Source: a virus | DNA: 29,666 bases | Virus record (IMG/VR): IMGVR_UViG_3300012039_000023 | Coordinates: 1 to 29,666 of that record | Reading direction: 5' to 3' (one strand) | Part shown: piece after piece, positions 6,905 to 14,104 of the stretch | How the letters are laid out: each line of letters opens with the position of its first letter | How positions within the stretch are numbered: position 1 is the first letter of the stretch | Notes under the pieces: generated by a model | Database searches by the model: none | What the model saw: the letters and a program-made list of their open reading frames with translations, nothing else | Told to the model about the DNA's origin: nothing | Translations under genes and position numbers: made by a program

Positions 6905-8938
6905 ATGAGGCTGACAGGCCAGGAAATTGTAAGTGCTTGGGATGATGCGTATGACAAGAATTGGTACGCATGGAATGGATTAATCCCAGCATGTGAAACT
7001 GACATGGAAATGTTCCTTGGTAATCAATGGCAAGATAATGAAAAGCGTGCCTTGATGCAAGAGGGAAGAAATCCAAGAGTCTATAACTTCATCCGCCCTA
7101 AAATAAACATGGTATCTGGATACCAGAAGAAATACCGCCAATCATCCGTTGTAGTTCCTACAGAAGCTCAAGACCAAAAAGTATCAGACCAACTTACTAA
7201 AATGCTTATGTATGTAATGCAATTTGGTGATGGTTATGAGTGCATTTCTGATTGTTTCCGTGGATCGCTAATTACTGGATGGAATCTTTTAAGCCTATGG
7301 AAAGATTACAGAACAGATCCAGTCAATGGTGATATCAGATTTGGAAGAATACCATTCAATGGATTCCTATGCGATCCATACTTCTCAAAGCGAGATTTTA
7401 GCGATTGCGCAGATATTCAAAGAAGAAACTATATATCATTAGAGCAGGGAAAATCACTTCTACCAGAGTTCCGCAAGGAACTTGAATCACTCTATCGTAT
7501 AGGCTGGGAAAGAGACGATAAATTCAACTGGTTGCCTTACCAACAGCAGCCGAATGGCCAGCGTATGCTTGCTTATGATGAGTTTTGGGTGCAAGGTTGG
7601 GAAGAAAAGAAATATCTTTACAATGTGGCTACTGGTGATACCTTCAATTATGAAGGAAAAGACTCTGACTATTTCCTCTACGCAGATCCAAACATGGAAC
7701 TAATCGAACGTACAGAGCCCTACGTAGATCAACATATCATCGTCAATAATCAGCACATAACAACAGAAAGAAATCCATATGGCCTAAATGAATACCCTTT
7801 TATACCATTTTTCTGTGTTTTCGAACCGGAGTCACCGGATTATCTACTGAAAATTCAGTCTTTAGTAAGAACAATGATAGATCCGCAAAGGGATGCAAAC
7901 AGACGACGACTTCAGATGTCAGACATTGTAGAAAGCCAAATAAACTCAGGATGGTTAGCCGAAGAAGATTCTGTTGCGAACCCTCAAAGTCTTTATCAAA
8001 CATCTCAAGGAAAAGTCGTTTGGAAAAAGCCTGGTTTGCAACCTGGTGCTCTTGAAAGATTGCAAGCTGCACAAATACCCCCTTCCTTCTTCGACCTTAA
8101 CAATCTCCATGACAGTGATATTGGAATGGTAGCAAACATTTCAGATGAACTCCTTGGCCAAGCATCAAACGATCAAGACTCAGGTCTAAAGGTAATGCTT
8201 CGACAAGGAGCAGCATTAGTTGGCCTGCAAGATGTATTTGATAACTTACGTTTTGCTCAAGAAGTCACTTCGAAGAAAGTAATCAAAATGCTTTGCAGTT
8301 GGACACCAGAAAAGATGCAACGCATCATGAATGAAGAACCAGATGAAAGACTGAAAAGTATAGACGTATCTAAATATGATATTGCTGTGCAAGAGGGTGT
8401 GCTTACGAACTCTCAGCAACAACTCTTCTTCCGCCAAATGCTCGATATCAAAGCTATCGATCCAGATGCAGTGCCTCCTGGATTCCTTGCAAAAATCGCA
8501 CCACTACAAGGCAAAACAGAGTACTTGCAAGCAGTCGAAGAGTACAACAAGCAACAACAGCAACAGCAAGCAGAGCAAGCAAAAGTACAAAACCAACAAA
8601 TGGCTGTTCAAAGCGAACTTATCCAGTCTCAGTCTATAGCAAATATAGCTTCGGCGAAAGAGAGATTTACTCGTGCGGTCGCGAACATGGGTCTCGAAGA
8701 TGAACGCGCTTCAAAATCTGTTGATAATAGAGCCGACGCAACTCTTAAGCGTATGCAAGCAGCTGCACAGCTTGACTCTATGTCAGATGATAAGTTAATG
8801 AAATACCTAGATGTATTTCTCAAGTTAGAGCAGGTCAATGCAGCAGAAGAGCAAAAGCTTAAAGCTGATGACGTCTCTATATCGGCCGGAGTGGCCAACC
8901 AAAAACCAAAAGAGGTATCAAATGGACAAGAAATATAA
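6905..8938 (+). CDS. Portal protein (P22-type)
   Basis: This 677-residue protein forms the dodecameric ring through which DNA enters and leaves the capsid. The N-terminal region resembles P22-type portals: FLGNQWQDNEKRALMQEGRN, then YNFIRPKINMVSGYQKKYRQ, then RIPFNGFLCDPYFSKRDFSD. The long C-terminal part is helical and Gln/Ala-rich (a KQQQQQQAEQ run near residue 550), fitting the barrel or tunnel region of large portals of this class. AGGGG lies seven bases before the ATG. It sits between terminase and scaffold/capsid genes, the normal order. Its end overlaps the next gene by 17 bases. Confidence 0.9.
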   Translation: MRLTGQEIVSAWDDAYDKNWYAWNGLIPACETDMEMFLGNQWQDNEKRALMQEGRNPRVYNFIRPKINMVSGYQKKYRQSSVVVPTEAQDQKVSDQLTKMLMYVMQFGDGYECISDCFRGSLITGWNLLSLWKDYRTDPVNGDIRFGRIPFNGFLCDPYFSKRDFSDCADIQRRNYISLEQGKSLLPEFRKELESLYRIGWERDDKFNWLPYQQQPNGQRMLAYDEFWVQGWEEKKYLYNVATGDTFNYEGKDSDYFLYADPNMELIERTEPYVDQHIIVNNQHITTERNPYGLNEYPFIPFFCVFEPESPDYLLKIQSLVRTMIDPQRDANRRRLQMSDIVESQINSGWLAEEDSVANPQSLYQTSQGKVVWKKPGLQPGALERLQAAQIPPSFFDLNNLHDSDIGMVANISDELLGQASNDQDSGLKVMLRQGAALVGLQDVFDNLRFAQEVTSKKVIKMLCSWTPEKMQRIMNEEPDERLKSIDVSKYDIAVQEGVLTNSQQQLFFRQMLDIKAIDPDAVPPGFLAKIAPLQGKTEYLQAVEEYNKQQQQQQAEQAKVQNQQMAVQSELIQSQSIANIASAKERFTRAVANMGLEDERASKSVDNRADATLKRMQAAAQLDSMSDDKLMKYLDVFLKLEQVNAAEEQKLKADDVSISAGVANQKPKEVSNGQEI

Positions 8939-9173
8939 TCCAAACAAGGTTCCTAAGGAATCTCGTGTTGATGCTCACTATCCTGGTAAATCACATAATG
9001 AGAAATATTTAAATACTCAAGATGCTGGTTCCATGAATGGTGGAGTATTTGGACATGCTGATAAAGTCATGCAAGTAGATCCATGTCCTAACTATGACAT
9101 TGGTCGCATGAACTACAGCGATTTTCAAACCCGTGGCACGACTCCAATGGAAGCCTTTAAATACGACTTCTAA
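8922..9173 (+). CDS. Hypothetical protein in the head operon
   Basis: The frame is open further upstream, but the ATG at 8922 has AGAGG six bases before it and gives 83 residues, overlapping only the very end of the portal gene. The product is polar with many Gly, Asn, Pro and Tyr residues (MDKKYNPNKVPKESRVDAHY, then DPCPNYDIGRMNYSDF), so it is probably extended or a minor virion component. No family recognised. Confidence 0.6.
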   Translation: MDKKYNPNKVPKESRVDAHYPGKSHNEKYLNTQDAGSMNGGVFGHADKVMQVDPCPNYDIGRMNYSDFQTRGTTPMEAFKYDF

Positions 9174-9182
9174 GGAGATAAT

Positions 9183-9542
9183 ATGGTTCAACAAGTAGGT
9201 GAGACCACGACTGCGATAATAGAAGATGATGAAAAAATGATCGAAAAAATTCTCTCTGAGAATAGTAATCGTAAAGAAGTTTACTGGATCGTTTTATTCG
9301 CGAAACCATTAAAGCAAAAAGTAGATGGGAAAGCCGCTTTAATTAAAGTCCTTAAACCATATTACAAAAAACCACAAACCCAAGTTGGAATGATGATCGG
9401 TGAGGTCAACAATCAATCTGGGAAGATCAAATGGGAGGTAAATATGCCTGATAAGCCATTTGGTTTTGAACTATTAGGACTAGAAAAAGATGGCGTTGAT
9501 GTCTATGAGACAACAATACCATCATCTTATTTATACAATTAA
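9183..9542 (+). CDS. Hypothetical protein between portal and scaffold
   Basis: This 119-residue protein follows the previous gene by nine bases with a clear AAGGAG site. It has an acidic helical N-terminus (IIEDDEKMIEKILSENSN) and then a strand-rich part (KEVYWIVLFAKPLKQKVDGK, then VGMMIGEVNNQSGKIKWEVN). No family recognised. Its place between portal and scaffold suggests a role in head assembly, but nothing in the sequence specifies one. Confidence 0.6.
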   Translation: MVQQVGETTTAIIEDDEKMIEKILSENSNRKEVYWIVLFAKPLKQKVDGKAALIKVLKPYYKKPQTQVGMMIGEVNNQSGKIKWEVNMPDKPFGFELLGLEKDGVDVYETTIPSSYLYN

Positions 9543-9594
9543 CGAGCCGCCATCGTTTTCCCTGCCAGGAAAATAAGGGCGTAGGAGAGTCAAA

Positions 9595-10257
9595 ATGGAA
9601 GAACATACCAACACGGGCGTAATTGCTGAAGCCGCCGTTCAGTCTGACGGGTCACAACAACAGTCGATGGAGCAAACTCAGGAGCAGGTAGTACCTCTTT
9701 CTGCGTTGCAAGCCGAACGACGCGAGCGACAGCAACTTCAAGAAAATGTGAAGCTTATGCAAGACCATATGGCCTTGTTACAAGCTAACAATAATCAAAA
9801 AACTCAAGACAAACCAAATGAATTTAATGGTCTATCTGACAATGACGTGCTCACTGTCGGAGAAGCTAAGAAATTCATGTCGCAATTTACCCGTCAACAA
9901 GAGTTAGCGGTTGAAGAGCTACGTATGTCTCAAGCAAATAAAGATTATGATGAAGTAGTCAGAAAATATTTACCAGAAGTTTTAAAAACCGACCCTGAAC
10001 TTAAAGACATGATCATGTCCGCGCCCAACCCTTATAAGGCGGCGTATCACTTAGCAAAAAGATCTGATGGCTACCTAAGAGAACGAAGTAACGAAAATAG
10101 ATCGCCGGAGGCAAAACAAGCTGTCCAGAACCTAAACAGGGCTGGAAATCTGTCATCCGTGGGCTCAACCGCTGCATCTTCTCAAGCATCAGGTTTTAAA
10201 AATATGAGTGATAAAGACTTTAAAGCTCTTGCCGATAAGAACAGAGGTTATTTCTAA
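9595..10257 (+). CDS. Scaffold-like head assembly protein
   Basis: This 220-residue protein lies immediately before the capsid gene and has the make-up of a scaffold. The N-terminus is acidic and Gln-rich (QQQSMEQTQEQ). A long coiled coil follows (LQAERRERQQLQENVKLMQD), then a helical middle (VRKYLPEVLKTDPELKDMIM) and a basic-ended C-terminus (NMSDKDFKALADKNRGYF), the part that binds coat protein in known scaffolds. Scaffolds guide capsid assembly and are then lost or cleaved. No protease gene was seen nearby. A TTTTCC/GGAAAA hairpin at 9556-9573 lies just before its GGAGAG site. Confidence 0.7.
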   Translation: MEEHTNTGVIAEAAVQSDGSQQQSMEQTQEQVVPLSALQAERRERQQLQENVKLMQDHMALLQANNNQKTQDKPNEFNGLSDNDVLTVGEAKKFMSQFTRQQELAVEELRMSQANKDYDEVVRKYLPEVLKTDPELKDMIMSAPNPYKAAYHLAKRSDGYLRERSNENRSPEAKQAVQNLNRAGNLSSVGSTAASSQASGFKNMSDKDFKALADKNRGYF

Positions 10258-10274
10258 TTTTAAAGGATTATTAA

Positions 10275-10585
10275 ATGGCTATTACAAGCGTTACAGTATT
10301 GCCTCCAGCAGTACGTGATTATTATGATCGCCTTCTTTTGATGACAGCATACCCTACGCTCATTCACACAAAATTTGCGCAGAAAAGAATGCTACCTCGA
10401 AAGATGGGTGATACTGTCGTTATGAGACGATATAACCGTCTAGCAACCGTTCCAGTGCCTCTTGTTGATGGTATTACCCCTCCAGGTACCCAACTATCAG
10501 CAACAGACATCAAGGCTCGTGTTGATTTTTATGGTAACTTTGTGACTATCACAAATCAGGTAGAGCTAACAGTAGAAGACAGGGT
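10275..10585 (+). CDS. Major capsid protein, exon 1 of 3 (N4-gp56 family)
   Basis: The full gene is a join of 10275-10585, 11381-11942 and 12154-12225, which together encode 314 residues. The N-terminus matches N4-gp56-family capsid proteins: PPAVRDYYDRLLLMTAYP, FAQKRMLPRKMGDTVVMRRY, then FVTITNQVELTVEDRV. The family normally continues with a helix like VLNEAARLL, and here that is found only after removing 795 bases. The exon ends ...AGG GT at 10585, so the valine codon is split across the junction (GT + C). Unspliced reading runs on to a stop after LYKSPLIDLDLLEAA and would make a 123-residue fragment. AAAGGA precedes the start. The protein forms the icosahedral shell, so splicing is essential for virions. 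Confidence 0.9.
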
Positions 10586-10613
10586 TAACGTACAGGCCCT
10601 GTATAAATCGCCT

Positions 10614-11177
10614 TTAATTGACTTGGACCTCCTTGAGGCAGCTTAAGGAAGACAAGGGCGAAGACAAAGAGAAGTGATTGGTATAATTATGATTTTTAAA
10701 GCGAGAGTTAAGTTGAATCATTTGCTGACGAAAACCAGCTCTAAGTTCAAGAATATGTGGTGCCTGCTTAACAGGTCCGCAACTTCCTGTCCTAGAGAAT
10801 GTTTTGCGCATTTTCAACATAACTTCGGCTTGAGGTCTTTTTACTCTAAGATATGGAATAAGCATTTCTGTAATATCGGTAAGAAGATTTCCAGTCATAT
10901 GAATATCATAAGTAAAACAATTGCGGTCGTGCATTCTATTTACATTAAACTTAGTGATGCGTCCGCCAAATGTTTTAAGAATCCACTCCAAAACTTCTTT
11001 ACAGTTGTTAGAGATTTTCAAAATGCAATGGTAATTGGGATATCTATTACCAGTGCAATAGGATGTGTTGATGTGATGGCCAATGAAAAAACAGCCTTCT
11101 CCGTCAATAAATCCGGCCAAATAAGCAAGATCCAACGGTGTAACATTAGAAAGATCGTAGGGTTTAAGTTTAGGCAT
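10614..11177 (-). CDS. LAGLIDADG homing endonuclease, antisense within intron 1
   Basis: This 187-residue protein is encoded against the capsid gene. It has one LAGLIDADG motif at residues ~18-30 (AYLAGFIDGEGCF), then a strand-rich region (YHCILKISNNCKEVLEWIL, FGGRITKFN, FTYDIHMTGNLLTDITEMLI) and the family ending LIPYLRVKRPQAEVMLKM. Single-motif enzymes act as homodimers and make a staggered cut at an intronless target, which lets the intron spread. The ATG at 11177 has AAAGGA upstream on its strand. The last ~18 residues are translated from the antisense of the intron's 5' catalytic core, ending 28 bases inside the 5' splice site. Being antisense, it needs its own promoter, and its transcript would be complementary to capsid pre-mRNA. 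Confidence 0.88.
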   Translation of the reverse strand: MPKLKPYDLSNVTPLDLAYLAGFIDGEGCFFIGHHINTSYCTGNRYPNYHCILKISNNCKEVLEWILKTFGGRITKFNVNRMHDRNCFTYDIHMTGNLLTDITEMLIPYLRVKRPQAEVMLKMRKTFSRTGSCGPVKQAPHILELRAGFRQQMIQLNSRFKNHNYTNHFSLSSPLSSLSCLKEVQVN

Positions 11178-11182
11178 GAAAA

Positions 11183-11234
11183 TCCTTTCGTTAAAAACGC
11201 ATGTAGTTTAAACGAAAGAGACAATTTTTGTCAC
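11183..11234 (-). promoter_or_regulatory. Candidate promoter and ribosome-site-sequestering inverted repeat for the endonuclease gene
   Basis: On the minus strand, a -35-like GTGACA (11234-11229) and a -10-like TAAACT (11210-11205) are separated by 18 bases and point into the endonuclease gene. A perfect 8-base inverted repeat, CTTTCGTT (11185-11192) with AACGAAAG (11211-11218), overlaps the AAAGGA ribosome-binding site. A transcript begun far upstream would include both arms and hide the site. One begun at this promoter would lack one arm. This logic resembles T4 I-TevI control but is inferred from sequence only. Confidence 0.4.
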
Positions 11235-11380
11235 GCTGAACGACTTAACAAGGCGACTTTTCATCAGGAAAAGATGCGAAAGTCTGAACTCTGTGGTAAC
11301 ACGGAGAGGAAGATCCGAAGAGGTTTTCCCGCTGTAGATATACAGTCAGTAGGCATGAGCATGCCGAAAGTAACAGAATG

Positions 11381-11942
11381 CTTAAACGAAGCTGCAAGGC
11401 TTCTTGCTCAGAACCTAGGTCAAACAATGGACGAAGTGACAAGAGATGTTCTCGCGTCAACAAGTTCAGTTCTACAATGTTCACATGGTGGTAATGGTAA
11501 CACACCTACACAGTTAACGTATGAAGATATTTGTGCAGCAGTAGGAACTCTTCTTGGTAATGATGCCGAGATGATTTCGGAAGTTGTTACAGCAGGCCCT
11601 AACTTCAGTACTACCGCAATTCGCCCAGCGTTTTGGGGTTTTATTGACACAGACCTTCTGTGCGACCTTGAAAATGTTGGCGATATGTTCGTTCCAACAG
11701 CCCAATATGCTAGCCAACAGACAGTGTTGGAAGCTGAGTGGGGAGCAACAGGCAACGTAAGGTGGCTTTATACTTCTGTGGGCAGCGTTTCAACCGCTAA
11801 CCCAGCAGTATACAACAACTTCATAGTTGGGAAAGAAGCCTATGGCGTTGTGCACTTAGGTGCAGAAACTGGAGACTTCTACATTAAGCCGTTAGGTAGT
11901 GCTGGATCAGCCGATCCACTCGATCAACGCGGAACAGTGGGT
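11381..11942 (+). CDS. Major capsid protein, exon 2 of 3
   Basis: The exon opens by completing the split valine codon and continues LNEAARLLAQNLGQTMDEVT RDVLA, the expected continuation of N4-gp56-type capsid proteins. It ends DPLDQRGTVG at 11942, on a codon boundary. It carries most of the shell fold, including FWGFIDTDLLCDLENVGDMF and a strand-rich region ending GDFYIKPLGSAG. Reading on without splicing reaches a stop after HYKFSLIDLELLEAA. A gene finder working without splicing would instead attach this exon to ~700 bases of intron and endonuclease antisense, giving a false 442-residue protein starting at 10674. Confidence 0.9.
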
Positions 11943-12153
11943 GAAATGTCAGCTCACTATAAATTTTCTCTGATTGACTTGGAACTCCTTGAGGCAGCTT
12001 AAGGAAGACAGGGGGCAAGCGAAAGCAGCCTGAACGACTAAGTGAGAAAACCCGAAAGGGAAGCGATAGTCTGAACTCTATGGTAACATAGAGAGGGATC
12101 TCCGAAGAGGGAACCCCGCCACGAAAGTGGTCATAAAAGTAACAGAAATAGTG
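11943..12153 (+). ncRNA. Group I intron 2 in the capsid gene (211 bases, no ORF)
   Basis: P1: exon GUGGGU (ending 11942) pairs with the guide GCUCAC at 11952-11957 with U.G at the splice site. P10: the P1-loop bases TGTCA (11947-11951) pair fully with the 3' exon TGGCA (12154-12158). P5-like: GC-GAAA-GC near 12019-12026. P7: GACTA (12036-12040) with TAGTC (12067-12071). P8: CCC-GAAA-GGG (12051-12060). P9: CTCTATG-GTAA-CATAGAG (12076-12093). A further hairpin, CCAC-GAAA-GTGG, is at 12119-12130. The last base is G (12153). It is small for the class and needs no intron protein. Its mobility may depend on the intron 1 endonuclease or have been lost. Confidence 0.9.
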
Positions 12154-12225
12154 TGGCAACATCCATTTGTAGCACGTATCTTAAACGATAGTTTTATGTT
12201 GAATTTAGAAGCAACAGCAGCATAA
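12154..12225 (+). CDS. Major capsid protein, exon 3 of 3
   Basis: The last 23 codons read WQHPFVARILNDSFMLNLEA plus TAA and a stop at 12223-12225. Joined to exon 2 this gives RGTVG-WQHPFVARILND, which matches the usual end of N4-gp56 capsid proteins (TVGWK-x-x-FAA-ILN). The exon is too short to stand as a gene and is easily missed. It is followed ten bases later by the next structural gene. Confidence 0.88.
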   Translation, partial: WQHPFVARILNDSFMLNLEATAA

Positions 12226-12235
12226 GGAGAATAAA

Positions 12236-12835
12236 ATGGCTCAAATCAAAACGTTTAGCTGGACAAACCCAGCGACTGCTGTTGCGCGTAACCTAGATGT
12301 AGGTTTCGCAGTAGCTGAAGTCACAACCATTAACGTAACCTCTGGTGGTTCGTTTCAGTGGATGGACACCATGCCCGTTGCGTATTACCTAGATGTTGAT
12401 GCTGGTACTATTACCACAACAAACGGTTTTACTCCATTGGCACAAAGTGCAGTATTTGGTGCAACTGTGACTGGATTTACTAACGCAAATCCAGGCGTAA
12501 TAACAGCATCAAACATCGCTCAAGTTGGCATCGTAGCAGACGATACTATTAAAGTAGCCGCTATTGCAGATGATGGTACCGGTACATCACTAAATGGCAC
12601 GTTTACGGTTGCTTCTGTGACCGCTACCGCTATTACTCTAGTTGAAAATACATCAGCACCGACCTATAGTGTTTATGTATCTGGCGGCAGAGCAACAAGA
12701 GTAAGCGACACTAATGGTGACGCTATACCAACTGAAAACTTCGCTATCCAAGGTGTAACACTTGGTACAGGTGTAGTCGGTGGTAACAATGATGTAATGG
12801 TTGCAGTCGTTCGCGGCAGTAACTCAGTAACATAA
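12236..12835 (+). CDS. Minor head/decoration-type structural protein with an FCCH-like module
   Basis: This 199-residue protein follows the capsid gene with a strong AAGGAG site. It is Thr/Val/Ala-rich and beta-structured throughout. Residues ~76-153 (ANPGVITASN, then SLNGTFTVASV, then YSVYVSGGRATRV) resemble the beta-barrel module often labelled E1 FCCH-like in phage proteins, also present in the gene at 14758. Position and content suggest a capsid decoration or head-associated protein. No catalytic motif is visible. It is the last gene before a strong terminator. Confidence 0.65.
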   Translation: MAQIKTFSWTNPATAVARNLDVGFAVAEVTTINVTSGGSFQWMDTMPVAYYLDVDAGTITTTNGFTPLAQSAVFGATVTGFTNANPGVITASNIAQVGIVADDTIKVAAIADDGTGTSLNGTFTVASVTATAITLVENTSAPTYSVYVSGGRATRVSDTNGDAIPTENFAIQGVTLGTGVVGGNNDVMVAVVRGSNSVT

Positions 12836-12842
12836 CAAAACT

Positions 12843-12866
12843 GCGGGGATTCGTCCCCGCTTATTT
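12843..12866 (+). terminator. Rho-independent terminator after the capsid operon
   Basis: GCGGGGA-TTCG-TCCCCGC (12843-12860) is a perfect 7-bp GC-rich stem with a UUCG tetraloop, followed by TTATTT. It lies seven bases after the stop of the 12236 gene and before the ribosome-binding site of the next. It should end or reduce transcription after the capsid genes, setting head proteins at a higher level than the tail proteins downstream. Confidence 0.85.
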
Positions 12867-12879
12867 CTAGGAGAATATC

Positions 12880-13212
12880 ATGGCGGTAAGACATAAATTT
12901 GGTGAAACAAAATATAAAACACCAGAAATGAGTGAAAAAGAAAAGGCATGGCTTGCTGAAGAAGTAGAAATAGAATTCTACAATATTGAAGAGCCAGGCA
13001 TCATTAATAAGTTTTCATTTGGAAGTACAAAAGATTATACAGATTTTACACTATTTCATGGGGCAAAATATACGCTTCCAAGAAAAGTGATTAAACATAT
13101 TGAATCAAGACAAACTCCTATCTGGTCATACGAACCAGATGGACATGGCAGAATGGCTAAGAAATTGACTGGATGGAAGCCACGTTTTCAATGTAGACAA
13201 GTATTTGCTTAA
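12880..13212 (+). CDS. Hypothetical structural-region protein
   Basis: This 110-residue protein begins just after the terminator with TAGGAGA upstream. It has a charged helix (EMSEKEKAWLAEEVEIEF) followed by strands (FGSTKDYTDFTLFHGAKYTL PRKVI), then HIESRQTPIWSYEPDGHG. No family is named with confidence. Its position between capsid-associated and connector genes suggests a head-completion role, which is inference. Confidence 0.6.
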   Translation: MAVRHKFGETKYKTPEMSEKEKAWLAEEVEIEFYNIEEPGIINKFSFGSTKDYTDFTLFHGAKYTLPRKVIKHIESRQTPIWSYEPDGHGRMAKKLTGWKPRFQCRQVFA

Positions 13213-13223
13213 GGTAAATAAAA

Positions 13224-14096
13224 ATGGCATGGACTCTTGCAGATATTAGAAGAATGTTTCGACAGGTTAGTGGCAGGTTAAGCTCAAACCAGCTTTCAAA
13301 TACTGCTGCCGATACATACATAAACAACTATTATCGGTACGAGTTCCCTGCCGAAGTTAAGTTAGAAAAACAGCAGAAATACTATGAATTCAATACGGTA
13401 CCGTTACAGGTTGAATATGACTTTGACACTGTAAACTACACGAATATAGAACCTCCAGTCTATGTAAATTTACAGGATATTCTATATTATCAAGATCCTA
13501 CAATCTACTATTCGCAAAATCCTGAGCAAATCACTCTAGGTACACCATGGACGGGTGATGGTGTTACACTCGCATTTAACACAACAGTTCAAGTTCCCAT
13601 GATCGTTCCAGGAACGGTCATCGTAACCGACAACGTAGAAACCTTTACCGACAATGGATTAGGAACTCTTACAGGAAGTTTAGGCGGAACTGGTTCTGTA
13701 GTATATACCACTGGGGTCATAAACGTTTCTTTTGCAACCGCTCCAATAAATGGAGAAACAATTAACCTAAGCTATCAGCAAGAACAACCAGCTAAACCTC
13801 AATCTGTTCTTTTCTATGATGCTAAATTCAGATTCTACCCAATGCCAGATACAGTATACCGAATACGTGTAAAGGCATTTAAGGTTCCAGATGCACTCGT
13901 AAACGGTACAGATACGCCACCATTACAAGAATGGGGCCCATGCATAGCTTACGGGGCATGTAGACGAATTTTCATGGAATACGGAGAGATGGATCAGTGG
14001 CAACAGATTATGCCAATGTATAAATCGGAAGTTTCTTCAATTCTTGCGAGAACTGTAAACAATCTATCAAACACAAGAGCACAACCTAATTTTTGA
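13224..14096 (+). CDS. Head-to-tail connector / adaptor protein
   Basis: This 290-residue protein starts with a helical adaptor-like segment (WTLADIRRMFRQVSGRLSSN, then DTYINNYYRYEFP) and ends with helices (WGPCIAYGACRRIFMEYGEM). Between them lies a beta-rich insert (residues ~115-185: GDGVTLAFNTTVQVPMIVPG and following). Helical bundles of this kind build the ring below the portal in short-tailed phages. The position directly before tail genes supports this. The insert may form a surface domain. Confidence in the exact subtype is moderate. Confidence 0.65.
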   Translation: MAWTLADIRRMFRQVSGRLSSNQLSNTAADTYINNYYRYEFPAEVKLEKQQKYYEFNTVPLQVEYDFDTVNYTNIEPPVYVNLQDILYYQDPTIYYSQNPEQITLGTPWTGDGVTLAFNTTVQVPMIVPGTVIVTDNVETFTDNGLGTLTGSLGGTGSVVYTTGVINVSFATAPINGETINLSYQQEQPAKPQSVLFYDAKFRFYPMPDTVYRIRVKAFKVPDALVNGTDTPPLQEWGPCIAYGACRRIFMEYGEMDQWQQIMPMYKSEVSSILARTVNNLSNTRAQPNF

Positions 14097-14104
14097 GGTA
14101 AAAA

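Larger units (their letters stand above)
10586..11380 (+). ncRNA. Group I intron 1 in the capsid gene, carrying an antisense homing endonuclease gene
   Basis: This is a 795-base self-splicing intron. P1: exon CAGGGU (ending 10585) pairs with the guide GCCCUG at 10596-10601, with the required U.G at the splice site. P7: GACTT (11242-11246) pairs with AAGTC (11280-11284). P9: CTCTGTG-GTAA-CACGGAG (11289-11306) is a GNRA-capped hairpin. The last base is G (11380), and the frame fits exactly. Its 5' ~60 bases and 3' core are close in sequence to intron 2, and P7 differs by compensating changes. The P7-P3-P8-P7' interval is short, without the P7.1/P7.2 of T4 td-type introns. The endonuclease gene interrupts the segment between the 5' core and P7. 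P10 to the 3' exon is weak. Confidence 0.88.

Noticed and set aside
8376-8639. Plus-strand Ser/Lys-rich frame inside the portal gene
   Set aside because: It is an alternate reading of the portal gene's CAA/CAG-rich segment, without a start signal.
9556-9573. TTTTCC/GGAAAA hairpin as a terminator before the scaffold gene
   Set aside because: AT-rich stem without a downstream U-run; at most a weak translation element.
10674-12002. Plus-strand 442-residue frame covering intron 1 and exon 2
   Set aside because: Its first ~235 codons are antisense of the endonuclease gene plus intron core. Only the exon 2 part is capsid-like, and the spliced model explains it.
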